64,000 nt of DNA, taken from assembly GCA_049841135.1 (NCBI GenBank), contig JASGHK010000001.1:1-64000 (forward strand). Direction: 5' to 3'. Below are positions 63,296 through 64,000 of this stretch, piece by piece. The notes under the pieces were generated by a model, which saw only the letters and a program-made list of their open reading frames with translations, made no database searches and was not told the origin of the DNA. This stretch comes from JACRCT01 sp049841135. Its GTDB lineage: Bacteria > Myxococcota > Myxococcia > Myxococcales > UBA5297. The translations under genes were made by a program, and so were the position numbers. The stretch's first letter is position 1. Each line of letters starts with the position of its first letter.

Positions 63296-64000
63296 ATGCA
63301 CCCGGTCCCTCACACCTCGTCCGCCAAGGCGGTGCTTTCTGCCGCCTCGCTGCTGCTCCTCTCGCTCTCGTTCTGGAGCCCAGACGCCTGGTCGCAAACC
63401 GCTGGCAGCGGCGCCGCGGCCGTGGCGCACGCCGGAGTCGACGCTGGCGCGGTCGCGGACGCCGGCTCGCCGGTGGTCTGTCCCGACCCGGAGATCGTCC
63501 AAGGTGCGGTCGAGGCGGACGCGAAGCTGCGCGCGACCAACGAGTGCCTTCCCGAGGAAGCTCGAGCGCCTCACCGCCGCCGTGAAGATGTACGACCAGT
63601 GCGCGGGCACGGTCCGGCCGGCCAAGACCTGGGTCTTCCCGCTCGCCAACATCCCGCCCGGCGAGGCCATCGGCGGCGACGGAAAGGGGTTCATCAAGAA
63701 CCCGGGGATCAAGTGCTTCGTGACCCCGTGGGCGGGCCACCCGGCGCACGACCTGTTCGTCGACGACCCGTACCACAAGAACGTCGACCGCAAGGGCAAG
63801 CCGTTTCCCACGCTCGCCGTCGAGGACGCCTACGTGCTGGTGGCCCACGACGGCTGGACCGTGGAGGACAAGACCCGGGGCGGCAACTACGTGATGCTCT
63901 ACCTGCCGGGCCGCAAGCAGGTCACCTACTACGCGCACCTGGACAAGGTGATGGTGAAGGCGGGCGACAAGGTGACCGCCGGGCAGGTCCTGGGGACCAT
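63296..64000 (+). CDS. M23 (LytM-type) peptidase, truncated at the window end, one frameshift
   Basis: Only the first ~235 residues are in the window. ATG 63296, signal peptide (~10-40). After a Cys-containing helical start, the fold GHPAHDLFV (zinc ligands His and Asp) and YAHL (HxH) are typical of LytM endopeptidases that cut peptidoglycan cross-links. The frame breaks by +1 at 63557-63563. Observed GAAGCTC becomes GAGCTC on removing one A, giving PEELERLTAAVKMYD. Cut by position 64000. Confidence 0.85.
   Translation, partial: MHPVPHTSSAKAVLSAASLLLLSLSFWSPDAWSQTAGSGAAAVAHAGVDAGAVADAGSPVVCPDPEIVQGAVEADAKLRATNECLPEEARAPHRRREDVRPVRGHGPAGQDLGLPARQHPARRGHRRRRKGVHQEPGDQVLRDPVGGPPGARPVRRRPVPQERRPQGQAVSHARRRGRLRAGGPRRLDRGGQDPGRQLRDALPAGPQAGHLLRAPGQGDGEGGRQGDRRAGPGDH

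Overview
The window is a very GC-rich bacterial chromosome segment that reads as Myxococcota. Evidence for that is an ECF-like sigma factor of the type seen in Myxococcales, eukaryote-like kinase/FHA signalling, many secreted cysteine-rich lipoproteins, and a chemosensory operon containing a HEAT-repeat protein. No rRNA, tRNA, CRISPR array or prophage was recognised. The only mobile-type gene is a REP-associated tyrosine transposase (RAYT).

Layout. 1-5.5 kb: a partial PilZ-like end, a small membrane protein, a minus-strand operon of two glycosyltransferases plus a membrane-anchored flavodoxin/ferredoxin protein, a cysteine-peptidase-like secreted protein and a class III-type sirtuin. 5.8-11.9 kb: a class III nucleotide cyclase behind a voltage-sensor-like six-helix membrane domain, divergent from a Ser/Thr kinase-FHA pair, then a DUF421 protein. 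11.9-17 kb: two overlapping ArsA-like ATPases, a TPR-metallopeptidase, a lipoprotein and an aldo/keto reductase. 17.3-24.1 kb: a giant Cys-rich surface protein, two oppositely oriented arrays of a 66-bp hairpin repeat flanking a RAYT gene, and a SNF2-type helicase. 24.2-33.5 kb: BamE-like protein, zinc-finger anti-sigma candidate and sigma factor, Cys-rich lipoprotein, M28 peptidase, large lipoprotein, GH5 endoglycoceramidase-like lipoprotein, B-box/DUF4190 protein. 33.5-41.5 kb: MoxR-DUF58 and DUF4129-DUF4350-membrane genes (normally one operon) separated by two plus-strand genes. 41.5-47.4 kb: thiE-thiG-thiS, a CRP/FNR regulator, a Cys-containing lipoprotein, class I fructose-bisphosphate aldolase. 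47.5-60.1 kb: a chemosensory operon (cheY-cheA-outer-membrane-like protein-cheW-cheW-HEAT-cheR-cheB-cheY-cyclase) with no receptor gene, followed by a Tat-exported DUF362 protein. 60.2-64 kb: an aldehyde ferredoxin oxidoreductase-family enzyme, an LPG-synthase/UPF0104 membrane protein and a truncated M23 peptidase.

Two features deserve most attention. First, the RAYT gene with its tandem REP-like arrays is a compact transposase-repeat locus. Second, about fifteen genes are interrupted by a frameshift. Nearly all are +1, and eleven are repaired by deleting one duplicated base, which restores GATC or GAGCTC. That regularity points to systematic sequence error at these palindromes (possibly modified DNA) rather than gene decay, so I annotate those genes as single intact CDSs and give the break position in each.
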